Positions 24,348 through 35,084 are shown, counted from the first letter of the stretch. The stretch is 64,000 nucleotides of DNA from Diorhabda sublineata (GCF_026230105.1 NC_079478.1:32999653-33063652), one strand, 5' to 3'. Translations and numbers: made by a program. The notes: generated by a model not told the origin, from the letters alone.

Positions 24348-25727
24348 CTATTGATGTGCACATTGTAGACCAGACCCATGCATTTGTTCTTCATCATCAC
24401 TAGCATATGCTTCATTCCTAGAGTAATTACCCTTATCGGATGGGTCAAAATCGTGTAAATCAACCTCTTCTACGTGATCCCCAAAAGGCATTGTAAATTC
24501 GGATCTAGGAGGTAATAAGGTTTCTAGAGCTTTTAAATTGGTCTCATTGGTAAAATGATTTTCTGGAAATTTAATCTCGAACGGTATATACAAGTTTCCC
24601 TTTTCAAATGGATTTTTATAATGAGGCATACCCTCGTTCATAACACATTTGACACCTCCTGGTTTAATCACATCTCCAGGTGGATGTTTTACAAGAATGT
24701 CCCTTCCATCTAAATGATGAATAACAAAAGAAAATCCACATAGTGCTTCAGTTAAGGTTATAGTATGTTTAAAATACAAATCATCACCGTTTCTCTGAAA
24801 TTTTTCGTGAGGTTTCTGTTGTAAAATAATAACAACATCACCTGGTTCCATATCAGGTTGTTGATCACCTTCACCTCTAAAGAAAATTTTTTGATTTTCT
24901 TTCATACCTTTATCAATATGAACTTCCAAAATCTTCGTTTCATTACACACTTTCTTTCCTTTGCATGTAGTGCATCTATCTTTTTCATTAATTTTCTCAC
25001 CTTCTCCTAAGCAATCGGGACAGCGTGTTTGGGTCTGTTGAGCCATTCCAGGAGCAATTTGGCGATATGTAACCTTTAAACCACAACCGTTACAAGTTTG
25101 GCATCTTTCTGTGTTACCACTTTTAGATCCTTTTCCAGCACAAGTTACACATATGACATTTTTACTAAGTTGCAGCTTGGATGTTTTTCCATTATACATA
25201 TCTTCTAGGGTCACTTTTAATGGATGTATAGTGTCCTCACCTCTTTGTCTTCTTCGTGATCCACCACCACCTAATCCTCCAAAGCCACCGAATAAACCAC
25301 CTCCGAAAAGATGTGAAAATAAGTGATCGCCACCGAATCCATCCTGGGCACCTTCTTGCATTCCCTTAAGGCCAACTTTGTCGTATAAAGATCGTTTTTT
25401 TGAGTCAGAAAGAATTTCGTACGCATAACTTATTTCCTTAAACTTGTCTCCTGCAGCTGGATTTTTGTCGGGATGAAATTCCTTTGCTAATTTCCTATAT
25501 TGCTGTAAAAACAAAATCATGACATGAAAATTTGACCACGAGTAGAACGTCTACTGCTGTCCTTGGCGTGCAAGTTTATCATTATCTTGCATACGGTCAG
25601 CTGGAGACTTTATTAAATTATATATTTAGAACGTATAAGGATGAAAATATATATTCACCTTTTTTATTTCGCTATCTGAGGCATTTCTGCTAACACCTAA
25701 TATTTCATACAGTTTGTTGTCTGCCAT
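24348..25727 (-). CDS. DNAJA2: Type I DnaJ/Hsp40 co-chaperone, DNAJA2/Droj2-like, two exons, 407 aa
   Basis: A cytosolic J-protein that delivers clients to Hsp70 and stimulates its ATPase. Exon 1 is 25659-25727 (23 codons, start at 25727, GTGAAT donor). Exon 2 is 24348-25502 (TTTTACAG acceptor), with a 156-bp phase-0 intron. The J domain spans residues 1-70 with the essential HPD at 33-35, followed by a Gly/Phe-rich linker (about 80-104). Four CxxCxGx(G/K) zinc modules have paired Cys at 141/144, 157/160, 184/187 and 200/203. The C-terminal substrate-binding domains come next. The protein ends in CAHQ, a CaaX-type farnesylation box like that of DNAJA2. Length fits the family (397-412). The Met codon at 25520 is intronic, because the J-domain start lies in exon 1. 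No damage is seen, so this looks functional. Confidence 0.97.
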
Positions 25728-27104
25728 CTTTCTAAACAAGGATTAAAAGATAGATTTTCTCGAGCATGCGTATAACTCTAGTTTCACTACCACAATAAAT
25801 GACAAAAATGTCACTAGATATAGGGATGACACATAAAAAATAAAATTTGAACCCGGTGTGATTTTTTGTGCCCCGATTTACACTGTGCTATTCCGATCTA
25901 GAGCATTGTAATAGAGAAAAACCTAGAAATCTTTCTATGTAATTCCATTTATCTATATACTTCTATAAACCACAGAGAATAACAGAATATTAATAAGTTA
26001 GAATTTATACTAAAAAAAGATGATTTATTTGAATTACATAAGACATGTATTGTTTGGAATTGAGCATTTTCTTATTGCCGTTACACCAACACTCATTCTT
26101 ATACTTTTAATGCGCGTTTCAATAACTTAATTATTTTCTTCAGAGATCATAGATAAATAAAAATAAACGGTTGACAGATTACTTTTGGATTTTAACTTGA
26201 ATTCAATTAACTCAAAATAAGAATTAGCTTCTATTGATAAATTCATTATATATATTTAAATGACTATAATTATTTGCATTGTGTTCTCTCCCGATACTTA
26301 TAAAATAAGCAAATATACAATGTAGTACTGTTTATTCCTCATTTTCATATTAAATTATAATAAATTACTAATCATATCATTTTACCTAGAATTACTGCAA
26401 TATTTTGTGAAGGTTCGTATAGAAAAGAAAATAATATTTATTTTCAAATTTTAAGTACCATTCTTATGTCTGTTTGTTTTTAATATAGTCGGAGTTTTCA
26501 ATTTATTTATATGAGACAAATATAAATTAAACTATGAATGTATCTAATATTTTAACCAAACGACATTGTTGAATTGGTTGCCTACTATGTAGGATTGGTG
26601 TCAATTAATATAACCATTTGCTTAAAACGTAAACACATAATGATAATGTAATGTGTAGAATTACTTTTGTGTAACTTGATATTTTTATAAATTGGAGAAA
26701 ATTCTCTGCCCTGGTGTAATTCGTTGTATTATTGTATTGTATTTTGTATAATTAACAAAATTATACAGGTCTAACATTTCAAAGTATTAAAAAAAATATT
26801 CCGAAAACGGTAACCAGTTTTATTCATGGGATGTACTATCTTCAAATACATATTCGCATCAAATTACATTACGATGTTGCCAGTAGTTTTGGCAAAATCA
26901 TAAAAAATGCATATAAAATTTTTTTCTTCAATAGCCTTTATCTTTATGAAACAATATACAAGCGTTTCTTGTCGCGTGACGCTTTCAAATTTGATCAGTG
27001 TCAACTGTTGCAAGTGGACCACACACTGGCAGTTATCAAAAATGGATCAGTGTGTTTTTACGTATTTAATATATAAAAATTTCTTTAAAAAAATATGATA
27101 GAGA
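25728..27104. other. AT-rich region upstream of DnaJ, no gene recognised
   Basis: Holds the DnaJ 5' flank near 25728-25900. The remainder has only short accidental frames (for example 26831-27076) with no recognisable motif. Confidence 0.4.
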
Positions 27105-27260
27105 CGTTGGGAAATGCAACCAATTAGGGAGGACTTCTCAGGGGCGCATATTATACACTTCATGCAGAATTAAGATCCGACAGGGAGAAATTCTCCAATT
27201 ATTACCGTGTGTGACAAGCTTATTTGATGAAAAGTTAAAAAGCACTTTCATTACAAATGT
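27105..27260 (+). pseudogene. PIF/Harbinger nuclease N-terminal fragment
   Basis: The plus strand reads RWEMQPIREDFSGA then YYTLHAELRSDREKFSNYYR and V before a stop. This matches the signature RRxWVxPINxxRxxxGEFHxLxxELRxDxxKFxxYFRMSxxxFDxLL at the start of Harbinger DDE nucleases. Only about 50 codons remain. It lies just beside, and converges with, the MADF gene at 27326-27804. Together the two make the usual two-gene Harbinger set. Confidence 0.8.
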
Positions 27261-27325
27261 GTAAGTACAAACAAAAGACCATTATTGAGAAAATAAGTAT
27301 TATAATAGTGTAGATACACATTTGT

Positions 27326-27804
27326 TTATATAAATGATAATAACGATTCGGCTTCGAACATAATAAAATCCTCTGATTCTATCGGATACTTTTCTGGTAT
27401 GGCCACACTCTCTCCAGCATTACTGTAACTGCGAGTACTGCGACTACTATTGAACGAAGAAAATGTGAGCTCCGGTGATACTGAGGGACATGATGTGTGT
27501 GAGGACCCAGGTGGTACTGCAAAACATAATGTACGTGACGGCCCGGGTAATACTGTAGAATACTGTAGATGATACTGCTGATAAATGAATAGATATAGAA
27601 TACGTTGTGACAAAACAAACCTTACCAATGCTTACCAATTTCCTGCTTTTCTTTTTCAGTTTTTTTACTGAATTCGGGAATAATAATTTCCTTCCGCAAA
27701 TCTCTTTTCAATTGCCTGTTTTTGTAATCTTCAGATGATGAATCCCACAAACGTGTTTTTTCTTTTATTGCGTCAATAAAAAATTCAACGTCCAGATTGT
27801 CCAT
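27326..27804 (-). pseudogene. MADF (Myb/SANT-like) DNA-binding gene of a Harbinger element
   Basis: The frame starting at 27804 opens with DVEFFIDAIKEKTRLWDSSS followed by EDYKNRQLKRDLRKEI, a MADF N-terminal half (xFIxxIxxxPxLWDxxxxxYKNRxxKxxxWxxI). In Harbinger elements such a protein is the partner that brings the nuclease to DNA. A possible GTAAGC donor follows 27636. An acceptor (CTACAG) about 70 bp on would continue in frame through a Pro/Ser/Thr-rich linker to a stop near 27326, ending in an acidic segment. The conserved W...LR...F half of MADF is missing, so either the splice model is incomplete or the gene is internally deleted. Confidence 0.6.
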
Positions 27805-27999
27805 GGTATTTCTTCACACATCAACACAACTCTGCGAACTGACTGTTCAAAATGACAACCACAAACGATAATAAACGCGCTGCATAAAAGCATTGAAATA
27901 AATGTACTTTTGAAACGCCTGTCGCGACGTGCTTTTAGAAAAGTCGCATGTTTTGTCGCCCCCCGACCAGCGACAAATAACGCGTGTATAAAAGAGGCC

Positions 28000-28110
28000 A
28001 AAATGTATATTTCTTACAGTAAGTTCTCGCGTAAATTTTAGTGCGACCTATTCTTAACATAGTTACTATTACTTGTTTTGGGCGATTACTGCATATTAGC
28101 GGGCATTGTT
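28000..28110 (-). pseudogene. Older non-LTR element, part left of a nested insertion
   Basis: The minus strand contains QVIVTMLRIGRTKIYARTY, a version of the VILTRLRIGHTxxTHxYL motif found just after RNase H in Jockey/I-like elements. It is the continuation of the element at 29204-29950, split by the insertion at 28125-29189. Confidence 0.55.
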
Positions 28111-29203
28111 CAACACTTTCCTTTAGGTTAGGTTAGCATGGTGATTTCCACTTTTAAGCCAAGATCCACTCGGAGGCCTTAGGCCCATTGTGATACCCTT
28201 GCTGGCTTTTCAGTCAGCACCATTTCACTCCCCTTCTCTATCTCTTCCGTTGCTAGGTCCCTACCCCCTTCCCAAGCTTTTCCAGTTTGCAATGAAGCGA
28301 TTCAGGTCCTTAACACCCAGCTCCGCTGCTTCTTCCATTCTAATGTTTCACTCCCCATGCATTGTAGTCGTTTCGATGCCAATGCTGTGCAGTGACACAT
28401 TAGGTGTTCTATTGTCTCTTCCTCTTCACTGCATTCTGCACAGAGATCGTCGGCTCTGGTACCCATTTTTCTGAGTCTAGAGCCTACTGTGCAGTGACCG
28501 GTAATCACTGCTACGATCCTTCGGATCGAGGCTTTCACTTAGCCTAGCAGTTCTGTTTTCTTCCTCTTCTGTAGCACCGGCAACAAGGAGCGTGAGATGA
28601 CACAGTCATCTCTATTACTCCCTCTATTACCGAGCTCTCCCTCTAATGTTCTATCTATCGTATCTCTCAGTAATTTGATCGGTGGTAGTGGCAAGCCCAC
28701 CACTTCGTCCCCGCTCCTGGTCGTTCCCAATTTGGCTAGTTTGTCTGCCATTTGATTCCCTTCTACATTGCTGAATCTAGAGTCTAACCTTTCGGCCACG
28801 AATCCATGACAGGGCTTTGCGACAGCTCACTGACCTAGATCTCACTGCCGGAGACGATAGTGATCTCAGAGCCGCTTGGCTATCCGTGTAGATTGTGATG
28901 TCACGCACCGTTTAATCTCTGCATCGGATTAGTTCCGCGGCTCGTTCTATTGCCCGCAGCTCGACCTGCAGTATGCTGCAGCCATTTCTAATCCTCAAGG
29001 ATTCTCTTATTCCCAGAACTTCAGAGTATACTCTCGCTCCCTTTACGGACGCGTCCGTGAAGATCGAGTTACTTACTGTTCCTGGGCTCTCCCCCCAGTC
29101 CTCTCTCGTTGGTATGAGGAGGTTCAGGTCTATATCAAAAGTCAGTCTGGCGTTGTTTTAACACACCTTTGTCTACTGTATCCGCCATCCAACACTTTCC
29201 TTT
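28111..29203 (-). mobile_element. Non-LTR retrotransposon 3' fragment with RNase H, flanked by 14-bp TSD
   Basis: The insertion spans 28125-29189 between direct copies of CAACACTTTCCTTT (28111-28124 and 29190-29203). Minus-strand frames encode an RNase H domain (FTDASVKGARVYSEVLGI near 29055, IYTDSQAALRSL near 28880, DVEGNQMADKLAKLG near 28750). They continue with a post-RNase H region ending HCTVGSRLRKMG then LCAECSEEEETIEHLMCHC, a Cys/His knuckle of the type that closes Jockey/R1-like ORF2. The 3' end of the sense strand is CATGCTAACCTAACCT, that is, an AACCT tail instead of poly(A). It is 5'-truncated and broken by a few stops. Confidence 0.85.
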
Positions 29204-29950
29204 ATTTGTTTTAGTTTTTAAAATGATCTTTGCCACTTAGATTGCCAATGAAGATTAATTTGCATTGTAAACCGTAGCGTCTTTTGCGTGTTTGTCAACA
29301 TCTTCATTTTCTTGTATTCCTTGATGAGAGGGCACCTACAAAAATCTGACATCTAAGTTGTTTTGTATTAGACGCAATTATTTCTTGATTTGTAGTTCAA
29401 GAGGATTTTTTGTAGGTTTAATGATTGAATTTCGACCAAAGCTTGCAGAATAGCACTTACGTGAGGTAATTTATATTTCAATGGAGGTTTATGAGAAATT
29501 ATAACTCCATTGGGGATTTTGGATGCATCAGTGTATATTTTATGAAAGTTAGAATATATGGAGAGGTTCGAGTGAAAGTTCTAGGGTGGCGTTTTTGCCT
29601 TGTTAAAGATATCTTGTGTCAATGCCCGGAGTTTTAATCAGCCACGGGGAAGGTATATCGATATTTGATTGCAGAATGGGAGGAAACTATATATATATAT
29701 ATAGTTGTGTGATATATTCAGATAAAAACTCTCTGATAAAAGGGATAGTCGACTCCTCTCCTGAATTACAACGTGCTGTTGATATCTGTTTGCAACTGTG
29801 CTATTGTAGTTTGGATGTTCAGGTTGCTCGTTACAGTTCTGGGATATGACAATGTTAGGTATTTGTCTTCTTTTAGCTAATGATGACTCTCCTAGTTCTA
29901 CTTGTAAATTTTCGATGGGAGATGTTCTGTAAGCTCCAGTCAACTTTTAA
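29204..29950 (-). pseudogene. Older Jockey/I-like non-LTR element, RNase H region
   Basis: Minus-strand pieces include TGAYRTSPIENLQVELGESS followed by LAKRRQ (29940-29870), the ITGAFRTSPxxxLxxExGExPLxxRR block after the reverse transcriptase. Next is a YTDASK-like segment (about 29550) and a decayed RNase H end (about 29300). It is interrupted by many stops and by a short TA repeat near 29690. The younger element at 28125-29189 landed in it in the same orientation. Confidence 0.7.
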
Positions 29951-30274
29951 TAGGTTTACTCCATTCTGAAATTTGACGACAAGAACCTTAATGCATTCGT
30001 TTCAATTTAATTGCGAGTCGAAGATTTATCAATTACGATCGTCGATAACTATTAAGGAATCTTGGTGTCTCGCAAAAAAGGGATGAAAAAAAAATTTCCA
30101 ACCTAACTTAATCACTATTTTCAGCAACCGATATTTTGTGCTTATATTTAGATTTATTTCCACACAAAAAGAATTTTTACCTAATAAAGATATTGCAGAA
30201 AGCATAGAAGGAATATGACGTGCTGGATGAAAGAAGTTTTTTGTGTATAGACACCTAAATAGCCTAAAATAAGT

Positions 30275-30293
30275 GGTTAGGTTAGGTTAGGTT
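30275..30293. repeat. TTAGG telomere-type repeat (about 3.5 units)
   Basis: A run of GGTTAGGTTAGGTTAGGTT followed by TCCTTG. Sequence to its right (30294-30470) is a separate unit ending in AACACCCTGTATG, similar to the terminus of insect terminal-inverted-repeat elements. Confidence 0.8.
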
Positions 30294-30612
30294 TCCTTGC
30301 GAGGCGTCAAGAATCCTTTTAGGTGCAATTATCTAGTGTGTGATAGAATATCTGGTGAAAATTTGAAGCCAATCGGTGGATATCTGATTTCGGGACTTCA
30401 GTCCAAACCTCAATAATTAACCAGTTTTCTATGTATCCTAGATACGGTCACTTTTTTTGTAACACCCTGTATGTGTAGCTCCTGAACGTCTACGTGTACT
30501 TTAATTATCGAGCTTAATTCTTATTTATTCATATTTATTTCGTTTTTCATATGTTAACTTTTTAATTAGACATTGTAATAATATACCAAACAATAGGTAT
30601 GACGTAGTTATT

Positions 30613-30798
30613 ATGTACATTTTATCATCTATTTTCGTTAGGATTTTATTGTTTTCGTCTTTGTCGGATACTTCTTTAACGTGGCTTAATGATAATAATA
30701 TTCTTATCAGTAAGGTTGTGGGGGAATCGAGTAGCGACGAATCGACGAAGTATGAAAATGTAACGCTAAATGAAGGCGTTTTATTCGTTTTTTATTGA
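30613..30798 (+). other. Possible orphan coding exon with signal-peptide-like start
   Basis: A 61-codon frame begins MYILSSIFVRILLFSSLS, a plausible secretion signal. A hydrophilic stretch containing SSSDESTKYENVTLNEG follows, with one N-glycosylation site (NVT). Its composition is unlike the surrounding AT-rich chance frames. No partner exon or homology was recognised. It could equally be a chance frame. Confidence 0.25.
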
Positions 30799-30799
30799 G

Positions 30800-31645
30800 T
30801 ATCTTCAAATAAACTTGGATTTGGATAAGGATATTTCAGCTGATCATGAACAATAGACAACGAAAGGTTATTTTTAGATTTTGTAGAGATATATGTCAAC
30901 GTAACATTTATATACTAAAAAATACGGTATATCTGCGCGAAATATTTTGATTTATATTCGTAAGGGTCAGTGGTGTACAGATTTTTACCTTTGCGTGAGT
31001 AGATGACGTGAAAATAATACTGTGATATAATAAAATTATCATGCGACCCCTCGTTTTTGAGTTATAGACCTTTAAAGTTGCGAAATCAGAACTTTAAGTA
31101 TATTTTCTAAATTATACATTTGAACATTATAAATTTTTAATGGATCATTATGTATGTTCATATAGTGTATTTGACGGAATAAATAATTGTACATTACTAT
31201 CTGAAGGCCAGGGGCGGCACATGCCCAATGGTTAACAATTAGTAACATTCACAGGGACAACAAGATAGCAGAAATTAGTTTTCAATCGACTTTTTAACAA
31301 AAAGATACTCGGATAAAATTTATAGTTTGGGAGATATGTAGATTTTTAGAGCGTTGTATATGCCAAGGAAATCGTTCGTCATAAAGAGACATTATGAAGA
31401 AAATTATCATAAATTGTAATTATTTATTGAAACTACTTAGAGGAGGTATTAAAACACAATCCAAACATTTCTAATTGAACTGCAAACTGTCGAACAACGT
31501 GTTACTTACATAAGGAAAAAATTGAACTTATAAAAATTTAGTTAGCCTTCAACTTTTTGTGTTAATGAGTGGGCAGGTATATTGGTTGATAATTTAGCAG
31601 AAAAAATTGAAATGTAAAAAAATTTAGCATCTTTTACACTGGCGA
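30800..31645. other. AT-rich stretch without recognised gene
   Basis: No supported frame. Around 31208 a CCAGGGGCGGC motif resembles one hAT terminus, but no partner or duplication was found. Confidence 0.4.
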
Positions 31646-31649
31646 CTTT

Positions 31650-32630
31650 AGAACTAATACGTGTCAGCCACGAAGTTTTCTTACAATATCTGATTGCCTT
31701 CTCTTTACTACACCCTTAAACGGTACCTTTGACCAAGAAGTTCCGTCTTTAGATACTCGTGCATCGTTTACAGAGTACAAGACACTTTCCAGTAAATATG
31801 CCCTCAAATTATTGCGGATTGCGGGAAAAGATGATATCGATTTGATTTCAATTGGCAAGTGATTGTGCATTGTTTTGTATTGTAAAATATTGAGCCCTTA
31901 ACTAATTCTGAACGTGGAGTAGGTAGGTAAAGGCCGTGGATAAGTGGATAGAGGTGCAACGTCATTTCTGAAATTGGAGAACCGTGTTTACGAATTAGGC
32001 AAACGGATTCAAAGAAGAATAAATTAGGAAGAGTTGGAATTTCGAATATTTTAAGGAATTCTCTGCAGTGAGCCCTGTTGTTTAGTCCGAGTAAATATCT
32101 AACAGCTTTCTTCTGTAGTTTGGAGATTCGCTCAAATTGAGTCGCACCAACGTACCCCAGAAGGGAAGGGCATATCAGAGATGCGACTCAATGAGGACAC
32201 AATAGACTGTTGAGGAGATGGATAAGTTCAGTTCTATGGAAACTGATTTCAACGCAAAACAGGAGGAACTTAATTTTTTAGATAAGTCAACAATATGTAA
32301 CTCCCATTTTAAGGAATTGTCCACAACAAGCCCTAAGAATTTTAAAGATTTAACGACGTCAATTGTGGAGTTATTTAATAAAAAAGGCAGCAATGTATTT
32401 TTATATGATAAAACTTCAGTTTTAGAAACGTTGAGACATAGAAGATTAAAATCGCACCATGATTTAGGGCCTAGTATTGAGCCTTGGGGCTCTCCACATT
32501 GTATTGGCTTGCAAGAAGACATCGTTGTATGAACCCTTACAAACTTACTTCTGCTGGTAAGATATGACTCAAACCATACAAGATATGTTGGAGAGAGGGG
32601 TAGGGAGTTGGTCAATAATACATTACATAG
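31650..32630 (-). pseudogene. Non-LTR retrotransposon reverse transcriptase, internally deleted
   Basis: The frame 32615-32175 reads YLTSRSKFVRVHTTMSSCKP then IQCGEPQGSILGPK, the (Y)LxxRxQxVxV...CGVPQGSILGP region of non-LTR reverse transcriptase. It jumps directly to LNVSKTEVLSYK and LKFLGLVVDNSLKWELHI, so the segment carrying the YADD active site is deleted. Frames at 31870-31664 contain NHLPIEIKSISSFPAIRNNL, the C-terminal NxLPxxIRxxxSxxxFKxxL motif. A partial second copy lies at 59815-60290. Confidence 0.8.
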
Positions 32631-34137
32631 CTTTTTTTTTAATTTAAATCCCCTTTATCTTATCAATTTCTGCTAATATCAATTATTTTGTAATAATTTT
32701 AAATGATGATGATGATCGCAATAGATCGGTGGAATAGACCTACTGGGGAAACCACGTCAAAAAACGCGCTACGTACACTACCTCATAGATGGCGTGGAAA
32801 AATGTGCATATTACGACGATCACAACTTCTATAGTTTTTTGACTCATTATATCTCAGAAACAGTGACTCGTAGAAAAAAAAGTATGAATACATTTTTTGT
32901 AGATAATTTTATAATCTACAATTTTTGTCCGAAGTATTTAAATGATAAAACTTACCGTTTTGTTTCAAATCGTAAAAAACTAATTTTTTTCACCTTTGAC
33001 CTTGAATAAAATTATTTCCATACACAGGAATGATGGGAAACTTTCAAATTTTATTTTTAATTATATTTCAAACAATTCTACTAATTTTCAGCTTGATGGG
33101 AATTTTTGTAACTTCGAATATCCAAATTGACCGGACTAATAAATAGTGTTGTGATGTCATCTTGGAACTATATGTTCTTATGACGACATCCGATTTATAT
33201 AAAATGGAATTGTGACCTTGATTTTCCTGATTGAAGTAAAATGTCCATCATTTCTTAAAGAATTAAGCTTACTGAATGAGCTGAAGGAAACGAATTTTGA
33301 ATCATCACGGGTGCAGTTCTCAAGTATTAGAACTCGTCATTTAAAATAAAAATCAACCCAGTATATGATTTTTATCTATACAATAAAATAATGAATAAGT
33401 TCTATTATTCATCCGCGCTCTGTATATATGCTTATCTGTAAACAATTCGGTATCGTTTTAGTTCAAGGAGAATATTATATTCTTAGACGAATTAAACTGC
33501 TTAGTTCTTCAATACCGTATCGGTAACCTAGTTAACGCACATAAAAAGGTAGGTTTGTACTTCGATAAACTAAAATAATATTTGATAACGTTTGTTTACA
33601 CAATGTATGAAACGACTTTCTTGAAAACGGCAACGAGCTCTGTAATAAAAAACAAGAAAAACGTCGTGGAACAATTTTTAATGGAAAATTTGGAACTATA
33701 ATTTTTTAAATTTGGTTTCTAAGTTTAATTAAGCTATAAAATAAAATTTGAAAGTACCCCATAACTCCTGTGAATTTTTATTGGATGTTAAAGGTCAAAA
33801 AGATGAGTTTTTCGCGATTTTCAGCCAAACAGAAAGTTTAATCATAAAAATACCTCAGACAAAAATTGTAGATCATAAAATTATCTACAAAAAATGTATT
33901 CATGCTTTTTTTCCTATGAGTCACTGTTTCTGAGATATAATGTTTCGTAAAGTTGTAATATGCACAATCTTCCACGCCATCTATGAGGTAATGTACTTAG
34001 CACTTGAAACGTGGTTTTCCCAGTAGGCCCATTCTATGGGTCTGATATGATCATATTCAATTTGAAACTATTGCAAAATAATGGAAAATATCAGATATTA
34101 AAAAGATGAAAGGGATTTAAATTTAAAAAAGTTGTGT
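32631..34137. mobile_element. Foldback element with ~450-bp inverted arms
   Basis: The left arm (32631 to about 33110) and right arm (about 33690-34137) are imperfect reverse complements. Both run inward from AATTTAAATCCC through CCTACTGGG, ACCTCATAGATGGCGTGGAA, ATATCTCAGAAACAGTGACT and TTTTTTGTAGATAATTTTAT. The ~580-bp middle shows no coding sequence. The short open frames in the arms (32794-33009, 33748-33933) are by-products of the repeat. A third, solitary arm copy is at 35085-35410. Confidence 0.85.
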
Positions 34138-34159
34138 AATTTAATCGTCCGAGTCGTAC

Positions 34160-34710
34160 ATTTCATATTCTTCTTCTTGTTCTTCTTCTGTTTTTCTTCT
34201 TCAACATGACCGTCCTTGACAAGGTGTACATACCAGGTAACAAAACTGTCTAACTTTTTTGTTTATAACCCTACTTCAGTTTTAGTTGTAGCTTAATCGT
34301 TCTGTTATCTAAAGTCGTATTTTTGCTAAGACAATCATCGCTATTTTCAATGTAAGTAAATATTTCCCCCATTGCTCGATTCGTATCTTCGTCTTTACGA
34401 CGACAAAAAATTTTAGCTCCAGTCGAAGGTTTCAAGAAAGAAGAATATCAATAATGATGATATTTAGCTTCAACAGCAACTAAATCATATTAAAATCGAG
34501 TCGAGCGTCGTCACGAGTCCGAGCTACTTCCAGCATTGAAGTTTCCTTACTTTGCTCATTCGACGACAAAAATCTGACAATTTTCTCTTCTCCATACTCT
34601 CCATTCAATTCCTGGCCACAAAAGGAGCATAGTTTTTTTAAAGCAAAAAGTTGATTCACTGAGGAGGACTTATTGCGGTCTCCTGTTCCACACAATGGAA
34701 CAGGAGACAT
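34160..34710 (-). pseudogene. Unidentified repeat-type ORF with Cys pair, decayed
   Basis: The 76-codon frame ending at 34480 includes LCSFCGQELNGEYGEEKIVR and LEVARTRDDARLDF. Downstream, in other frames, come AMGEIFTYIENSDDCLSKN then TTLDNRTIKLQLKLK (about 34400-34270). The layout is CxxCG, then a TRDD box, then an EIFxYIExSDD...LxxKLKxxYG block. It reads like a conserved protein of an arthropod repetitive ORF family that I cannot name. An N-terminal start at 34710 is uncertain. The MITE at 34747 lies just upstream. Confidence 0.4.
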
Positions 34711-34738
34711 GTTGTCTCATGGTGACAATGGAGTATAA

Positions 34739-34972
34739 ATTAAGGGCAGTGCCAGATTAAGATTTATAAGGCCCGGGGCTAAAATAATGACCGTTCCCCC
34801 TTAAGGAATTCGGAAACACGGAATAATTAAAAAAATAAAATCAATACGTTAGATTTGTGTATCAACACATCGAAAAATAAAGAATGTTTTTCAAATGATG
34901 GGGCTCGGCTCTTGGACCTTGGGCCAGGGACTATGACCCCCAAAAGTCACTTAATCCGGCCCTGATTAAGGG
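34739..34972. mobile_element. Complete hAT-type MITE, 218 bp, with 8-bp TSD
   Basis: The element is 34747-34964. The left end is CAGTGCCAGATTAAG, and the right end in reverse complement is CAGGGCCGGATTAAGTG. Perfect 8-bp direct duplications ATTAAGGG flank it at 34739-34746 and 34965-34972. It is non-coding. Its left terminus matches the end of the hAT remnant at 3695 that carries a transposase dimerization domain, so that family is the likely source of transposase. Confidence 0.93.
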
Positions 34973-35084
34973 ACTGGGCTTCATATTGCCTGATATTCTT
35001 ATAGTTATAACTTACGTGTAATTTATATTTTAAGAGTTAGTTACAATGACCGATAGAAAAATATTTTCCAACTCTTAAAGTTGT

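Noticed and set aside
25111..25326. 71-codon plus-strand ORF rich in Pro
   Set aside because: Antisense shadow of the DnaJ Gly/Phe-rich and zinc regions.
25503..25520. ATG giving MILFLQ as the DnaJ start
   Set aside because: It is intronic. The J-domain helix I is encoded by exon 1 at 25659-25727, and the splice sites join in phase.
32218..32532. 104-codon plus-strand ORF
   Set aside because: It is the antisense shadow of the reverse transcriptase frame at 32175-32615.
34739..34972. Possible tRNA-derived SINE
   Set aside because: The 8-bp duplication and inverted CAG...CTG termini identify it as a hAT-type MITE instead.
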